Of a DNA stretch of 6,620 bases, positions 1-5,647 are shown piece by piece (position 1 is the stretch's first letter; every line of letters begins with the position of its first letter). A model generated the notes under the pieces. It was not told where the DNA came from, ran no database searches, and was given only the letters and a program-made list of their open reading frames with translations. The position numbers were made by a program, and so were the translations under genes. The DNA comes from Lawsonibacter sp. (GTDB taxonomy: Bacteria > Bacillota > Clostridia > Oscillospirales > Oscillospiraceae), in the NCBI GenBank assembly GCA_022798155.1, contig JAAWLY010000121.1, forward strand, positions 1 through 6,620, read 5' to 3'.

Positions 1-330
1 TGCGGGAAGCATGGCGGAGATCATTCTCACCTGGAGCAGGGAGGATGTAAACACCGGGACCCGGACTGCCGCGGCCAGTTCTTTCTGATACATGGCCAAA
101 AAGCCGCAGCTGGTGGTAATCGCCTTCACGCCGGACTCCTCCAGCTCAGCGGCTCCGCGAATAAATTCCTCCAGCAGGGACGGGGTATTGTGAAATACTA
201 CACTCTGAGGATTTGCCAGCTCCACCATTTTTTTCCTGATGGGAAAGGAAAAGCTCTCCGGATTGCCAATATCCCCGGGGATTCTGGGAAATTTGGTGTT
301 CAGCATCAGGATTCCCAATGGACGGCTCAT
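1..330 (-). CDS. Aspartate/glutamate racemase family protein, N-terminal part (runs off left edge)
   Basis: The first 110 codons are visible; the gene continues beyond position 1. The protein opens with M-S-R-P-L-G-I-L-M-L, followed by FPRIPGDIGN (residues 14-23) and the loop ITTSCGF (71-77), where Cys75 fits the first catalytic cysteine of the Asp/Glu racemase superfamily. The second catalytic cysteine would lie outside the window. The ATG at 330 has a strong GGGAGGTGA ribosome site about 6 bases upstream. The gene starts 26 bases after the dapB stop, so it is probably the last visible gene of the operon. It is clearly a paralogue of the gene at 4671-5399: GILML.T.FPRIPGDIGN, KAITTSCGFLA and PVFTS are shared. 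The superfamily also contains hydantoin racemases, maleate isomerases and decarboxylases, so the substrate and even the reaction are uncertain. Confidence 0.85.
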   Translation of the reverse strand, partial: MSRPLGILMLNTKFPRIPGDIGNPESFSFPIRKKMVELANPQSVVFHNTPSLLEEFIRGAAELEESGVKAITTSCGFLAMYQKELAAAVRVPVFTSSLLQVRMISAMLPA

Positions 331-356
331 ATTGTCTCACCTCCCGGTACGGCCCG

Positions 357-1097
357 TCACAGCTGGCCGACCATATCCTTCATGGTATACAGTCCCGGCT
401 TCTGCCGGATCAAAAAAGCGGCGGCGGTGATAGAGCCCTCGGCAAACATCGCGCGGTCATGGGCCTCATGGCGGATGGTAAAGGTCTGGGTTCCGGTATC
501 GAAGATAATCTCGTGGGTGCCCACCACATTGCCCCGCCGGAGCGCATGGATGCCGATTTCCTGCTTTGTGCGCCTGCCGTTGCTGGGGCGCCCGATATTA
601 AAGGTGGCGTCGGTCTTTACCTCCTTGATGGCGTTGGCGATCATCAGGGCAGTGCCGCTGGGCACGTCCACCTTCCGGTTATGATGATGGTCAATAATTT
701 CAATATCCGCATCCGGAAAGGCCTTTGCGATGCTCTTGCACAGCTGGCCTACAAGAATGGCGGCAATGGCCATATTGTGAGAGAAAAAGACGGGGATTTC
801 TCTGGCCGCATCCCGGATGAGGGCCATCTCCTTCTCCTCCTGGCCGGTGGTGGAGATGACCAGGGGGAGCTTGCGGGCAACGGCGTAGTCCACAAGAGCC
901 CTGGTACCCGAGGGGTGGGAGAAATCGATGATGCAATCCGCCTCACCTGTAAAGGCCTCTAAGGATGGAATCGTATTCTCAGCTGGAGCAAAGCTCTCCA
1001 CTGCGGCGGCCAGCTCAGCGCCCTGATTGCCCTCCTCTACCAGCCTGCGCAATATGTTTCCCATATAGCCTCCGGCGCCGTTTACAATTACTTTCAT
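357..1097 (-). CDS. dapB: 4-hydroxy-tetrahydrodipicolinate reductase (DapB)
   Basis: DapB reduces 4-hydroxy-2,3,4,5-tetrahydrodipicolinate to tetrahydrodipicolinate with NAD(P)H in the cytoplasmic lysine/diaminopimelate pathway. The 246-residue protein has the usual family length. It shows the Rossmann motif GAGGYMG (7-13), the STTG loop (82-85), and the catalytic segment D136-H-H-H-N-R-K142, where His138, His139 and Lys142 match the E. coli catalytic His159/His160/Lys163. The substrate-binding PSGTA follows at 146-150, and the C-terminal half has EIGIHALRRGNVVGTHE and a terminal PGLYTMKDMV. The glutamate after the second beta strand (E34) is kept but is followed by Ser rather than the Arg of E. 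coli, which may favour NADH. The ATG at 1097 is preceded by AAGGAAG. It lies 63 bases after the beta-subunit gene and 26 bases before a racemase gene, so it appears to be an operon member and not an isolated biosynthetic gene. Its role here may be catabolic; that is inference. Confidence 0.9.
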   Translation of the reverse strand: MKVIVNGAGGYMGNILRRLVEEGNQGAELAAAVESFAPAENTIPSLEAFTGEADCIIDFSHPSGTRALVDYAVARKLPLVISTTGQEEKEMALIRDAAREIPVFFSHNMAIAAILVGQLCKSIAKAFPDADIEIIDHHHNRKVDVPSGTALMIANAIKEVKTDATFNIGRPSNGRRTKQEIGIHALRRGNVVGTHEIIFDTGTQTFTIRHEAHDRAMFAEGSITAAAFLIRQKPGLYTMKDMVGQL

Positions 1098-1119
1098 TTT
1101 TTTACTTCCTTTCTATATA

Positions 1120-1148
1120 GTTTATTTGCAAAATGAATATAAATAAAC
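1120..1148. repeat. AT-rich inverted repeat between the beta-subunit gene and dapB
   Basis: GTTTATTT (1120-1127) and AAATAAAC (1141-1148) are perfect 8-base inverted arms around a 13-base spacer, in the only gap of this part of the operon. There is no following T-run on the minus strand and the stem would be entirely weak pairs apart from one G-C, so it is a poor terminator. It could be an operator, an RNA processing site or chance in AT-rich DNA. Confidence 0.3.
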
Positions 1149-1160
1149 GCCATTACAGAG

Positions 1161-2318
1161 TCAGGCAGAGAAGCGGTTGGGGGAAAACGGCGTAATATCA
1201 TGAGAGCATCTGCCGTCCACAATCAGCTCCGCAATGAGCTGGCCTGTAATGGGCGACAGGGCGATGCCGTCGCCCTCGTGGCCCGCCGCCATGTAGAAGC
1301 CGGGCAGGGCCTGCACCTCTCCCAGCAGCGGCATACCGTCGGGGGTGTAGGGCCGGAAGCCGGAAAAATACCGGATCACATGGACATCCTTCAACCCGGG
1401 GAAGAAGCGCAGCACCCGCTTCATCATCGTGTCAATGGCCTCCAGAGTATTTTCGCCCTCAAATCCTGCAAATTCCCGGGTGCCGCCAATCAGCAGCCCG
1501 CCCTCCTCAGTCTGTGCGATGTTCATGGAGGAACCCAACCGCAGTACTGTCTCATCCTTGATGGTCTCCGGATGAAATTTGATCACATTATAGCGGGCGC
1601 ACTGGATGGTAGGGCTCATATAAAAGCCGATAGGCTCGGTAACGGCCAGTTGGCCCTTTCTGGGCTTGATGGGCATGTCCAGCCCGGCCAGCCCGGCCAC
1701 CTTGCCGGCCCAGGAACCGCAGGCGTTGACAATCACATCGGCATAAAAAATTCCCTTCTCTGTCTGAATCCCACGCACACGACCATCTTCAATTAAAAAG
1801 CCTGTTACCAGGGTACGATTCATAAATTCCGCTCCATACTTTCTCGCCGCACGGCAATAAGCGAAGGAGAGATTCATCGGGTTAACCTTACCTGCATCGG
1901 GACAGTACAGCGCACCGTGGATATCCGTGCTGAGACCGGGTACAATTTTGTGGGCCTCTTGTGCAGAAATCATGCGGACATCCAAGCCGTGCTGCTGCTG
2001 AAGCTGTGCCGTCTTCTCCAGCATATCCCACTGCGTCTGGTCCTCTACGGGCTGCATGCCGCCGGCACCCCTCTGGTATGCAATATCCTCCCCCAGCTCC
2101 TCCTGGAGTGTATCAAACATCTGAACAGATTTAATGGCCAGGTCCAATTGGGGGCCGGGCTTTTTGGTGTAGCAGCCGACAAAGCCGTCGGTGGCGCCGG
2201 CGGAGCCGCTGGCCACGTCGGTGCGTTCAATCACCAGTACCCGCTGCTTCCGCTTGGCCAGCTGCCACGCCACCGAGCACCCGATGATTCCCCCGCCTAC
2301 TACGATTACATCATACAT
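1161..2318 (-). CDS. FAD-dependent amino/imino-acid dehydrogenase, beta (catalytic) subunit, DAO family
   Basis: This 385-residue protein belongs to the D-amino-acid oxidase/sarcosine oxidase-beta/glycine oxidase fold, which oxidises C-N bonds with FAD. The N-terminus MYDVIVVGGGIIG holds the dinucleotide motif (G8-x-G10-x-x-G13), with the ribose-binding acid E31 after the second strand and the typical small-residue loop SGSAGATDGF (37-46). The C-terminal GHEGDGIALSP is the usual second FAD-contact segment of the family. The closest functional comparisons are the beta subunits of opine oxidase, HcnC, D-hydroxyproline dehydrogenase and archaeal L-proline dehydrogenase. I chose the ATG at 2318, which has GGAGGG seven bases upstream; a TTG at 2333 would add five residues but overlaps that ribosome site. 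Its start overlaps the end of the BFD-like gene (ATGTATGA), suggesting translational coupling. The substrate cannot be assigned. Confidence 0.88.
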   Translation of the reverse strand: MYDVIVVGGGIIGCSVAWQLAKRKQRVLVIERTDVASGSAGATDGFVGCYTKKPGPQLDLAIKSVQMFDTLQEELGEDIAYQRGAGGMQPVEDQTQWDMLEKTAQLQQQHGLDVRMISAQEAHKIVPGLSTDIHGALYCPDAGKVNPMNLSFAYCRAARKYGAEFMNRTLVTGFLIEDGRVRGIQTEKGIFYADVIVNACGSWAGKVAGLAGLDMPIKPRKGQLAVTEPIGFYMSPTIQCARYNVIKFHPETIKDETVLRLGSSMNIAQTEEGGLLIGGTREFAGFEGENTLEAIDTMMKRVLRFFPGLKDVHVIRYFSGFRPYTPDGMPLLGEVQALPGFYMAAGHEGDGIALSPITGQLIAELIVDGRCSHDITPFSPNRFSA

Positions 2319-2583
2319 CCTCCGGCCCTCCAAACGTCCCGATTTTCACCGGCCGGGCCGGCATGCGGCTCTTCTGCGGCGGCACATCCGCCGCCGCCTG
2401 CCCCGTCTCCCGGGCCACCAGCCCCTGCACCAGCCGCCCGCACGTCTTGCCCTGGCACAGCCCCATGCACGCACGCGTCCGCCGCTTCACTCCGTCCACC
2501 GTGGTCGCTCCGTCCGCGATGGCCTGCAATATCTCCTCCTGTGTCACTTCCTGACACCGGCAGATAATCAGTTCTTCTCCCAT
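2311..2583 (-). CDS. BFD-like [2Fe-2S]-binding protein (dehydrogenase small subunit)
   Basis: This 90-residue protein has the bacterioferritin-associated-ferredoxin-like [2Fe-2S] domain. It starts LIICRCQEVT (Cys8, Cys10) and later has ACMGLCQGKTC (Cys39, Cys43, Cys48). Cys8, Cys10, Cys43 and Cys48 are the likely cluster ligands. In HcnB, OoxA and related alpha subunits this domain is fused to the C-terminus of the flavoprotein; here it is a free-standing subunit. The tail after residue 60 is rich in Ala, Pro and Lys and looks unstructured. The ATG at 2583 sits four bases after the ferredoxin gene, whose last codons contain the AGGAGGG ribosome site. The stop overlaps the beta-subunit start. 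Likely role: passing electrons between the beta and alpha flavoproteins. Confidence 0.87.
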   Translation of the reverse strand: MGEELIICRCQEVTQEEILQAIADGATTVDGVKRRTRACMGLCQGKTCGRLVQGLVARETGQAAADVPPQKSRMPARPVKIGTFGGPEDV

Positions 2584-2587
2584 GGCT

Positions 2588-3112
2588 CTATCCCTCCTGT
2601 TTCAGTCCGGTCCGGGGCAGCCGCTTCATGCTCCGCACCTCGTCCACATACTCCAGCGGCACCCGCAAGCTCACCACCGCCGTCCCGCTGTAAGACGCCG
2701 GCTTCTTTACCGACAGCACCGTCCCCCTGCATACCACCTGGCCCTCCCGATTTACCGCCTCCACCACGTCACCCCTCTGGGGCAGGGGCAGATACTCAAA
2801 GGGGAAATCCACGCTCCCCTCCGTCTCCGACAGGGACTTGTCCACAATAGTGATGGCCAGACCAGGGCAGTTGGCCACGCACAGGCCGCACCCCGTGCAG
2901 ACCTCCTCGTGCAGCCGGGGCAGCGCCGTGATCTGCTCCCCCACCGTAATGGCGTGGAAGGGACAGATGCCCTCGCAGGGGTTGCAGGGAATCTCCTGCA
3001 CGCACTCCACACAGGCCACACGCCCCTTTTTCTTCCGCCCCTCGCTGGGGATACCGGGACAGTTCCTCAGCTCCTCCGCCGAGGGTACTCCGGTGTATCT
3101 CACTCCGTCCAT
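2588..3112 (-). CDS. 2x[4Fe-4S] ferredoxin-like electron-transfer subunit
   Basis: This 174-residue protein has two cysteine clusters. The first is C34-x2-C37-x5-C43-x2-C46-x3-C50-Pro; the second is the classical C72-x2-C75-x2-C78-x3-C82-Pro. These predict two [4Fe-4S] centres, with the first site slightly irregular and carrying one spare cysteine. Residues from about 100 to the end contain no cluster motif and read as a beta-rich appendix (GDVVEAVNREGQVVCRGTVL) that I do not recognise. The ATG at 3112 shares one base with the alpha-subunit stop (TAATG), so translation is probably coupled. Placed between the alpha gene and the BFD-like gene, it is best read as the electron-wire subunit of the same dehydrogenase, comparable to the ferredoxin-like subunit of archaeal L-proline dehydrogenase complexes. 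Confidence 0.88.
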   Translation of the reverse strand: MDGVRYTGVPSAEELRNCPGIPSEGRKKKGRVACVECVQEIPCNPCEGICPFHAITVGEQITALPRLHEEVCTGCGLCVANCPGLAITIVDKSLSETEGSVDFPFEYLPLPQRGDVVEAVNREGQVVCRGTVLSVKKPASYSGTAVVSLRVPLEYVDEVRSMKRLPRTGLKQEG

Positions 3113-4233
3113 TACTCAGCACCGCCTTTCTTCTGCCGATAGTCCGCCATGCTCTCCAGCTGGGACTGCTTCGCTGTCCGCCGCTTCTCTCCGAACAGGC
3201 CCGAGCGCAGGATGTCCAGCCGGCCCCGGATCTCCGCCTTCTTTGCCCCGGCCTCCGCCGGGCTCAGCAGCCCCAGGGACTCCGCCGCCGCCACCCCGGC
3301 CAGGTTCCCCTCCTCCATGGCGGAGGAGGCCTCCTCTACACCTGTCACGTCCCCTGCCACATACAGCCCGGGGACCGAGGTCTCCATATTCCCGTCGTGG
3401 AGGGGCACATGGCCGCCAAAGGCCGGGATAAAGCAGAATTCACACCCCGCCATCCAGATCAGCTCCGTCATGGGGTTGAGCCCCACCGCCAGGCAGACGG
3501 TGTCCACGTCGAAGGTCTTCTCCGTGCCGGGGATGGGCTGGAACTTGCCGTCCACCTGGACGATCTCCACCTGCTCCACCTGGTCCCGGCCGGTGACCCG
3601 CTTGATGGTGTGGCTGATGTAGAAGGGCACCCCGGCCCGGCGGATTTTCCCCGCGTGGACCCCGTAGCCCCCGATGTTGGGGGCGGCGTCCACCAGGGCC
3701 ACCACGTCCGCTCCCGCCTGCATCAGCTGGTAGGACACAATCAGCCCCACGTTGCCCGAGCCCAGCATGAGAATCCGCTGGCCCGGCAGCACGCGGTTCA
3801 CGTTAATCATGGTCTGGGCCGCCCCGGCCCCCATCACCCCCGGCAGGGTGCTCCCGGGGAAGGCCAGGTAGTTCTCCTTCGCCCCGGTGGCCACAATCAC
3901 CTTTTTGGCCTGCACCACCCAGTGCTCCCCGTTGTGGATTACTCCCAGATGGCAGTTCTTCTCCATCCCGTACACCAGCGTGTCCAGCCAGACCTCGGCC
4001 CCGCTCCGCTCCACACGCTCCAGCAGCTGCCGGCCGATCATATAGCCCCGGGTGCCCGCCTGGTGGGCACGGGAGCCGAAGAACTTGTGGATCTGCTTGA
4101 ACAGCTGTCCGCCCGGCAGCCGGTTCTCGTCCAGCACCAGCACCCTCGCCCCCGCTGCCGCCGCCTGATAGGCCGCGCTCAGTCCGGCGGAGCCGGCGCC
4201 CACCACCGCTATATCTGTCTGCTTGATCTTCAC
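3112..4233 (-). CDS. NAD(P)/FAD-dependent oxidoreductase, alpha subunit of the dehydrogenase complex
   Basis: This 373-residue flavoprotein has the two-site architecture of the pyridine nucleotide-disulphide oxidoreductase fold: an FAD motif GAGSAG (12-17), ATGA (115-118), a second nucleotide motif GSGNVG (158-163) and the closing FAD motif GLYVAGD (289-295). It has no CxxxxC redox disulphide, so it is not a thioredoxin or dihydrolipoamide reductase. It matches the alpha subunit of HcnB/OoxA/sarcosine-oxidase-alpha type enzymes, but lacks their fused N-terminal Fer2 and C-terminal BFD domains, which are encoded by neighbouring genes. The start is a GTG at 4233 with AGGAGG seven bases upstream, overlapping the stop of the [2Fe-2S] gene (GTGA). 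Its likely job is to collect electrons from the beta subunit through the Fe-S proteins and pass them on, possibly to NAD+; the acceptor is unknown. The C-terminal 45 residues are basic and probably helical. Confidence 0.9.
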   Translation of the reverse strand: MKIKQTDIAVVGAGSAGLSAAYQAAAAGARVLVLDENRLPGGQLFKQIHKFFGSRAHQAGTRGYMIGRQLLERVERSGAEVWLDTLVYGMEKNCHLGVIHNGEHWVVQAKKVIVATGAKENYLAFPGSTLPGVMGAGAAQTMINVNRVLPGQRILMLGSGNVGLIVSYQLMQAGADVVALVDAAPNIGGYGVHAGKIRRAGVPFYISHTIKRVTGRDQVEQVEIVQVDGKFQPIPGTEKTFDVDTVCLAVGLNPMTELIWMAGCEFCFIPAFGGHVPLHDGNMETSVPGLYVAGDVTGVEEASSAMEEGNLAGVAAAESLGLLSPAEAGAKKAEIRGRLDILRSGLFGEKRRTAKQSQLESMADYRQKKGGAE

Positions 4234-4556
4234 GCCTTCTCCTCCTTCCCCTCAAAGGACCCCAGTCCCTCCTGGGTCTTTACGTGCATGCCGTCCCGCA
4301 CAGGGGTCACGCAGGTCCGGGTGTTGGGCACCCCGTCCACAATCATCATGCAGTCCGTGCACCGGCCGATGGCACAGAAGATGCCCCGCTTCTCCTTCCG
4401 CTTGGGCGTCGTCCGGAAGGACCGGATTCCCGCGTTCATCAGCGCCGCCGCGATGGGCTCCCCCTCCAGCGCCGGAATCGCCTTCCCGTCGCAGTAGATT
4501 GTCACCTGCCGCGTCGTGTCCAGCTCCTCCAGTATCGGGTGTTCTACTACTCTCAT
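4230..4556 (-). CDS. Fer2-type [2Fe-2S] protein (HcnA / sarcosine-oxidase-alpha N-terminal-like subunit)
   Basis: This 108-residue protein has a plant-type ferredoxin cysteine pattern: C61-x4-C66-x2-C69-x12-C82, in the context FCAIGRCTDCMMIVDG...RTC. The preceding beta strands (VTIYCDGKAIPALEGEPIAAALMNAGI) are characteristic of the Fer2_4 domain at the N-terminus of sarcosine oxidase alpha and of stand-alone HcnA. The ATG at 4556 has an AGGAGTG site about nine bases upstream, and its stop overlaps the alpha-subunit start. The 114-base gap to the upstream racemase gene (4557-4670) is the longest inside the operon. I see no convincing promoter or terminator there, only a short CCCTC/GAGGG stem at 4604-4616, so read-through from the upstream gene is likely. 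Confidence 0.9.
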   Translation of the reverse strand: MRVVEHPILEELDTTRQVTIYCDGKAIPALEGEPIAAALMNAGIRSFRTTPKRKEKRGIFCAIGRCTDCMMIVDGVPNTRTCVTPVRDGMHVKTQEGLGSFEGKEEKA

Positions 4557-4670
4557 TCTTCTTTACACTCCTTTGCTCGCAGATCGATCGGTAAATTTTG
4601 TATCCCTCCCTGAGGGCTTGGGCCTGTTCATATGGCGGATGGTATGGTACAATAACAGAAAAAGGGCGGC

Positions 4671-5399
4671 CTAATAGTAGCTCCGCACGTCCACACAGGC
4701 GGCGATGTACTCCAGCAGCTGGTTGATTCCAAACACCGGCACCCTGGCGATGTCCTGGACCTGGCGGCTGAAGGGGCCGAAGTTGGTGCACTCAAAGACA
4801 ATAGCCCCGGTGTTGGGGTGTTCCCGCATGTGGCGGGCGGTCATCTCCTCCATGCACTGCTGAAGCACCTCCCGCTCCTCCTCCAGACCGCCGTCGATAA
4901 ACAGGGCGGGGAACGGGGAGCCCTCGGGCATACCGCTGACCACCACGGGGATGTCTCTGGAGCTGAAGCCCGCCTGATTGAAGTGGTCCTCGGTGAGGTT
5001 CCAAGGCCGCTCGGTGAAGATGGCGATCTCCCTGTCCCGGTTTATCATCTGGCGCACCAGTGGAACCAGCATAATGGCCGAGGTGAACACGGGGATGTGG
5101 ACGCTGTCGGCCAGTGTCCGCTGAAATTTGGCCAGAAAGCCGCAGCTGGTGGTGATGGCCTTGCAGCCCTCGTCCTCCAGCTCCCGGGCCGCCTGGATAA
5201 AGGGCTCCAGCAGAGCGGGGTCGTGGTCCTGTCCCATGATGCGGCTGGTGAAGGCGTTTTTTACCACCTTGTAGCGGACCGGAACGCCGGGGTAGCTCTT
5301 GGCGTTGCCGATGTCGCCGGGGATGCGGGGGAATGTGGTATCCAGCATCAAAATGCCGATATCCTGACCGTAATTTGTGTGTCCGCCAATCAGTTTCAT
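4671..5399 (-). CDS. Aspartate/glutamate racemase family protein
   Basis: This 242-residue protein, a usual family length, has two cysteines in the superfamily's catalytic positions: Cys86 in ITTSCGF and Cys204 in FECTNF. Two such cysteines normally act as the acid/base pair for cofactor-independent racemisation. FPRIPGDIGN (23-32) and PVFTS (103-107) are shared with the paralogue at 1-330. I chose the ATG at 5399, which has GGGAGGA eight bases upstream; an in-frame ATG at 5444 would add fifteen unconserved residues and has no ribosome site. It is the first gene after the predicted sigma-54 promoter, and so the operon leader. Its substrate is unknown: amino acid racemase is the default, but hydantoin racemase or isomerase activity is possible. 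Confidence 0.88.
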   Translation of the reverse strand: MKLIGGHTNYGQDIGILMLDTTFPRIPGDIGNAKSYPGVPVRYKVVKNAFTSRIMGQDHDPALLEPFIQAARELEDEGCKAITTSCGFLAKFQRTLADSVHIPVFTSAIMLVPLVRQMINRDREIAIFTERPWNLTEDHFNQAGFSSRDIPVVVSGMPEGSPFPALFIDGGLEEEREVLQQCMEEMTARHMREHPNTGAIVFECTNFGPFSRQVQDIARVPVFGINQLLEYIAACVDVRSYY

Positions 5400-5426
5400 C
5401 TGGCTGGTCCTCCCTTGATTGATTTG

Positions 5427-5444
5427 ATGGCACGCGCTGCCCAT
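5427..5444 (-). other. Small hairpin in the predicted operon leader
   Basis: On the minus strand ATGGGCA and TGCCAT can pair around a GCGCG loop, with one bulged G. It lies between the predicted sigma-54 start site and the ribosome site of the first gene and would mask the upstream alternative ATG at 5444. The stem is short, so its significance is doubtful. Confidence 0.2.
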
Positions 5445-5470
5445 ATCTGCTCAGACCCCGATTATGATAG

Positions 5471-5488
5471 AAGCAAACCGTATGCCAA
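5471..5488 (-). promoter_or_regulatory. Predicted sigma-54 (-24/-12) promoter of the racemase-dehydrogenase operon
   Basis: The minus strand reads TTGGCATACGGTTTGCTT. The invariant GG (5486-5485) and GC (5474-5473) are separated by exactly ten bases, and TTGGCA plus TTGCTT fit the consensus TTGGCACRNNNNTTGCWW with one clear mismatch. Transcription would start near 5461, leaving a leader of about 60 bases before the ATG at 5399. A divergent sigma-54 activator gene next to it supports the call. The same DNA can also be read as a sigma-A promoter (TTGGCA-N16-CATAAT), which is the main alternative. Confidence 0.75.
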
Positions 5489-5502
5489 GTCGCAACGGAA
5501 AG

Positions 5503-5515
5503 CAAAACCTTGATT
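5503..5515 (-). promoter_or_regulatory. IHF-consensus-like bend site between operator and sigma-54 promoter
   Basis: The minus strand reads AATCAAGGTTTTG, matching WATCAANNNNTTR at every defined position, and it lies between the candidate activator site (5549-5565) and the -24 element, where DNA bending helps sigma-54 activation. Clostridia generally have HU and not IHF, so the match may be chance or serve another bending protein. Confidence 0.25.
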
Positions 5516-5519
5516 TTAA

Positions 5520-5615
5520 GGAGTTTTTCATAGCAGCGCAATAAAGAGATTCTATTTTTTAGAATTGCACACATCTATCAGAATCCGGGAAAAGCTTGAA
5601 ATTGCGGAGTTTTTC
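5520..5615 (+). repeat. Ten-base direct repeat GGAGTTTTTC (5520-5529 and 5606-5615)
   Basis: The exact decamer occurs twice, 86 bases apart, within the divergent control region. The second copy sits in the spacer of the activator's promoter, just before its TG-T-TATACT element. It could be a second type of regulator site or a coincidence in AT-rich DNA. Confidence 0.3.
5549..5565. promoter_or_regulatory. Candidate activator-binding palindrome 1 (upstream activating sequence)
   Basis: ATTCTA-TTTTT-TAGAAT is a perfect 6+6 inverted repeat with a five-base spacer, centred at 5557. It is about 96 bases upstream of the predicted sigma-54 start site at 5461, a normal distance for an enhancer of an AAA+ activator. 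A second copy of the same pattern is centred 99 bases away at 5656. Confidence 0.6.
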
Positions 5616-5624
5616 TGTTATACT
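5596..5624 (+). promoter_or_regulatory. Sigma-A promoter of the divergent activator gene
   Basis: TTGAAA (5596-5601) and TATACT (5619-5624) are separated by 17 bases, and TG at 5616-5617 gives an extended -10. Transcription would start near 5631, leaving about 53 bases of leader before the TTG start at 5684. The promoter lies between the two palindromes, and the downstream palindrome falls inside the transcribed leader. Confidence 0.7.
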
Positions 5625-5647
5625 GTGAATTATAATTTTTGTAATTT

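Noticed and set aside
318..962. Plus-strand open frame opposite dapB
   Set aside because: It is antisense to a fully conserved DapB with catalytic motifs; the length is a by-product of high GC content.
1110..1120. TTCTATATAG upstream of dapB as a third activator half-site
   Set aside because: It resembles only one arm of the palindromes, lacks the five-base spacer and second arm, and overlaps the dapB ribosome-site region; likely chance.
3397..4497. Long plus-strand open frame (366 codons) opposite the alpha subunit
   Set aside because: It is antisense to a gene with complete FAD and nucleotide motifs, is rich in His/Pro/Gly typical of antisense frames in GC-rich DNA, and has no recognisable domain.
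4655..4680. Possible terminator after the leading racemase (GGCCGCCC followed by T5 on the minus strand)
   Set aside because: There is no matching upstream arm to form a GC-rich stem before the T-run, so it does not qualify as an intrinsic terminator.
4252..4791. Minus-strand reading frame of 179 codons across the racemase/Fer2 junction
   Set aside because: It overlaps the ends of two well-supported genes in another frame, has no ribosome site, and is low-complexity Gly/Arg-rich where it runs antiphase to them. Only the stretch in the intergenic gap looks protein-like, and that is short.
5400..5444. Longer start for the leading racemase at the ATG at 5444
   Set aside because: The extra fifteen residues do not resemble the family and have no ribosome site, while the ATG at 5399 has GGGAGGA at good spacing and gives a normal N-terminus.
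4792..5574. Minus-strand frame of 260 codons starting in the control region
   Set aside because: It crosses the predicted promoter and operator, runs out of frame through the racemase gene, and gives a Gly/Arg/His-rich product with no motif.
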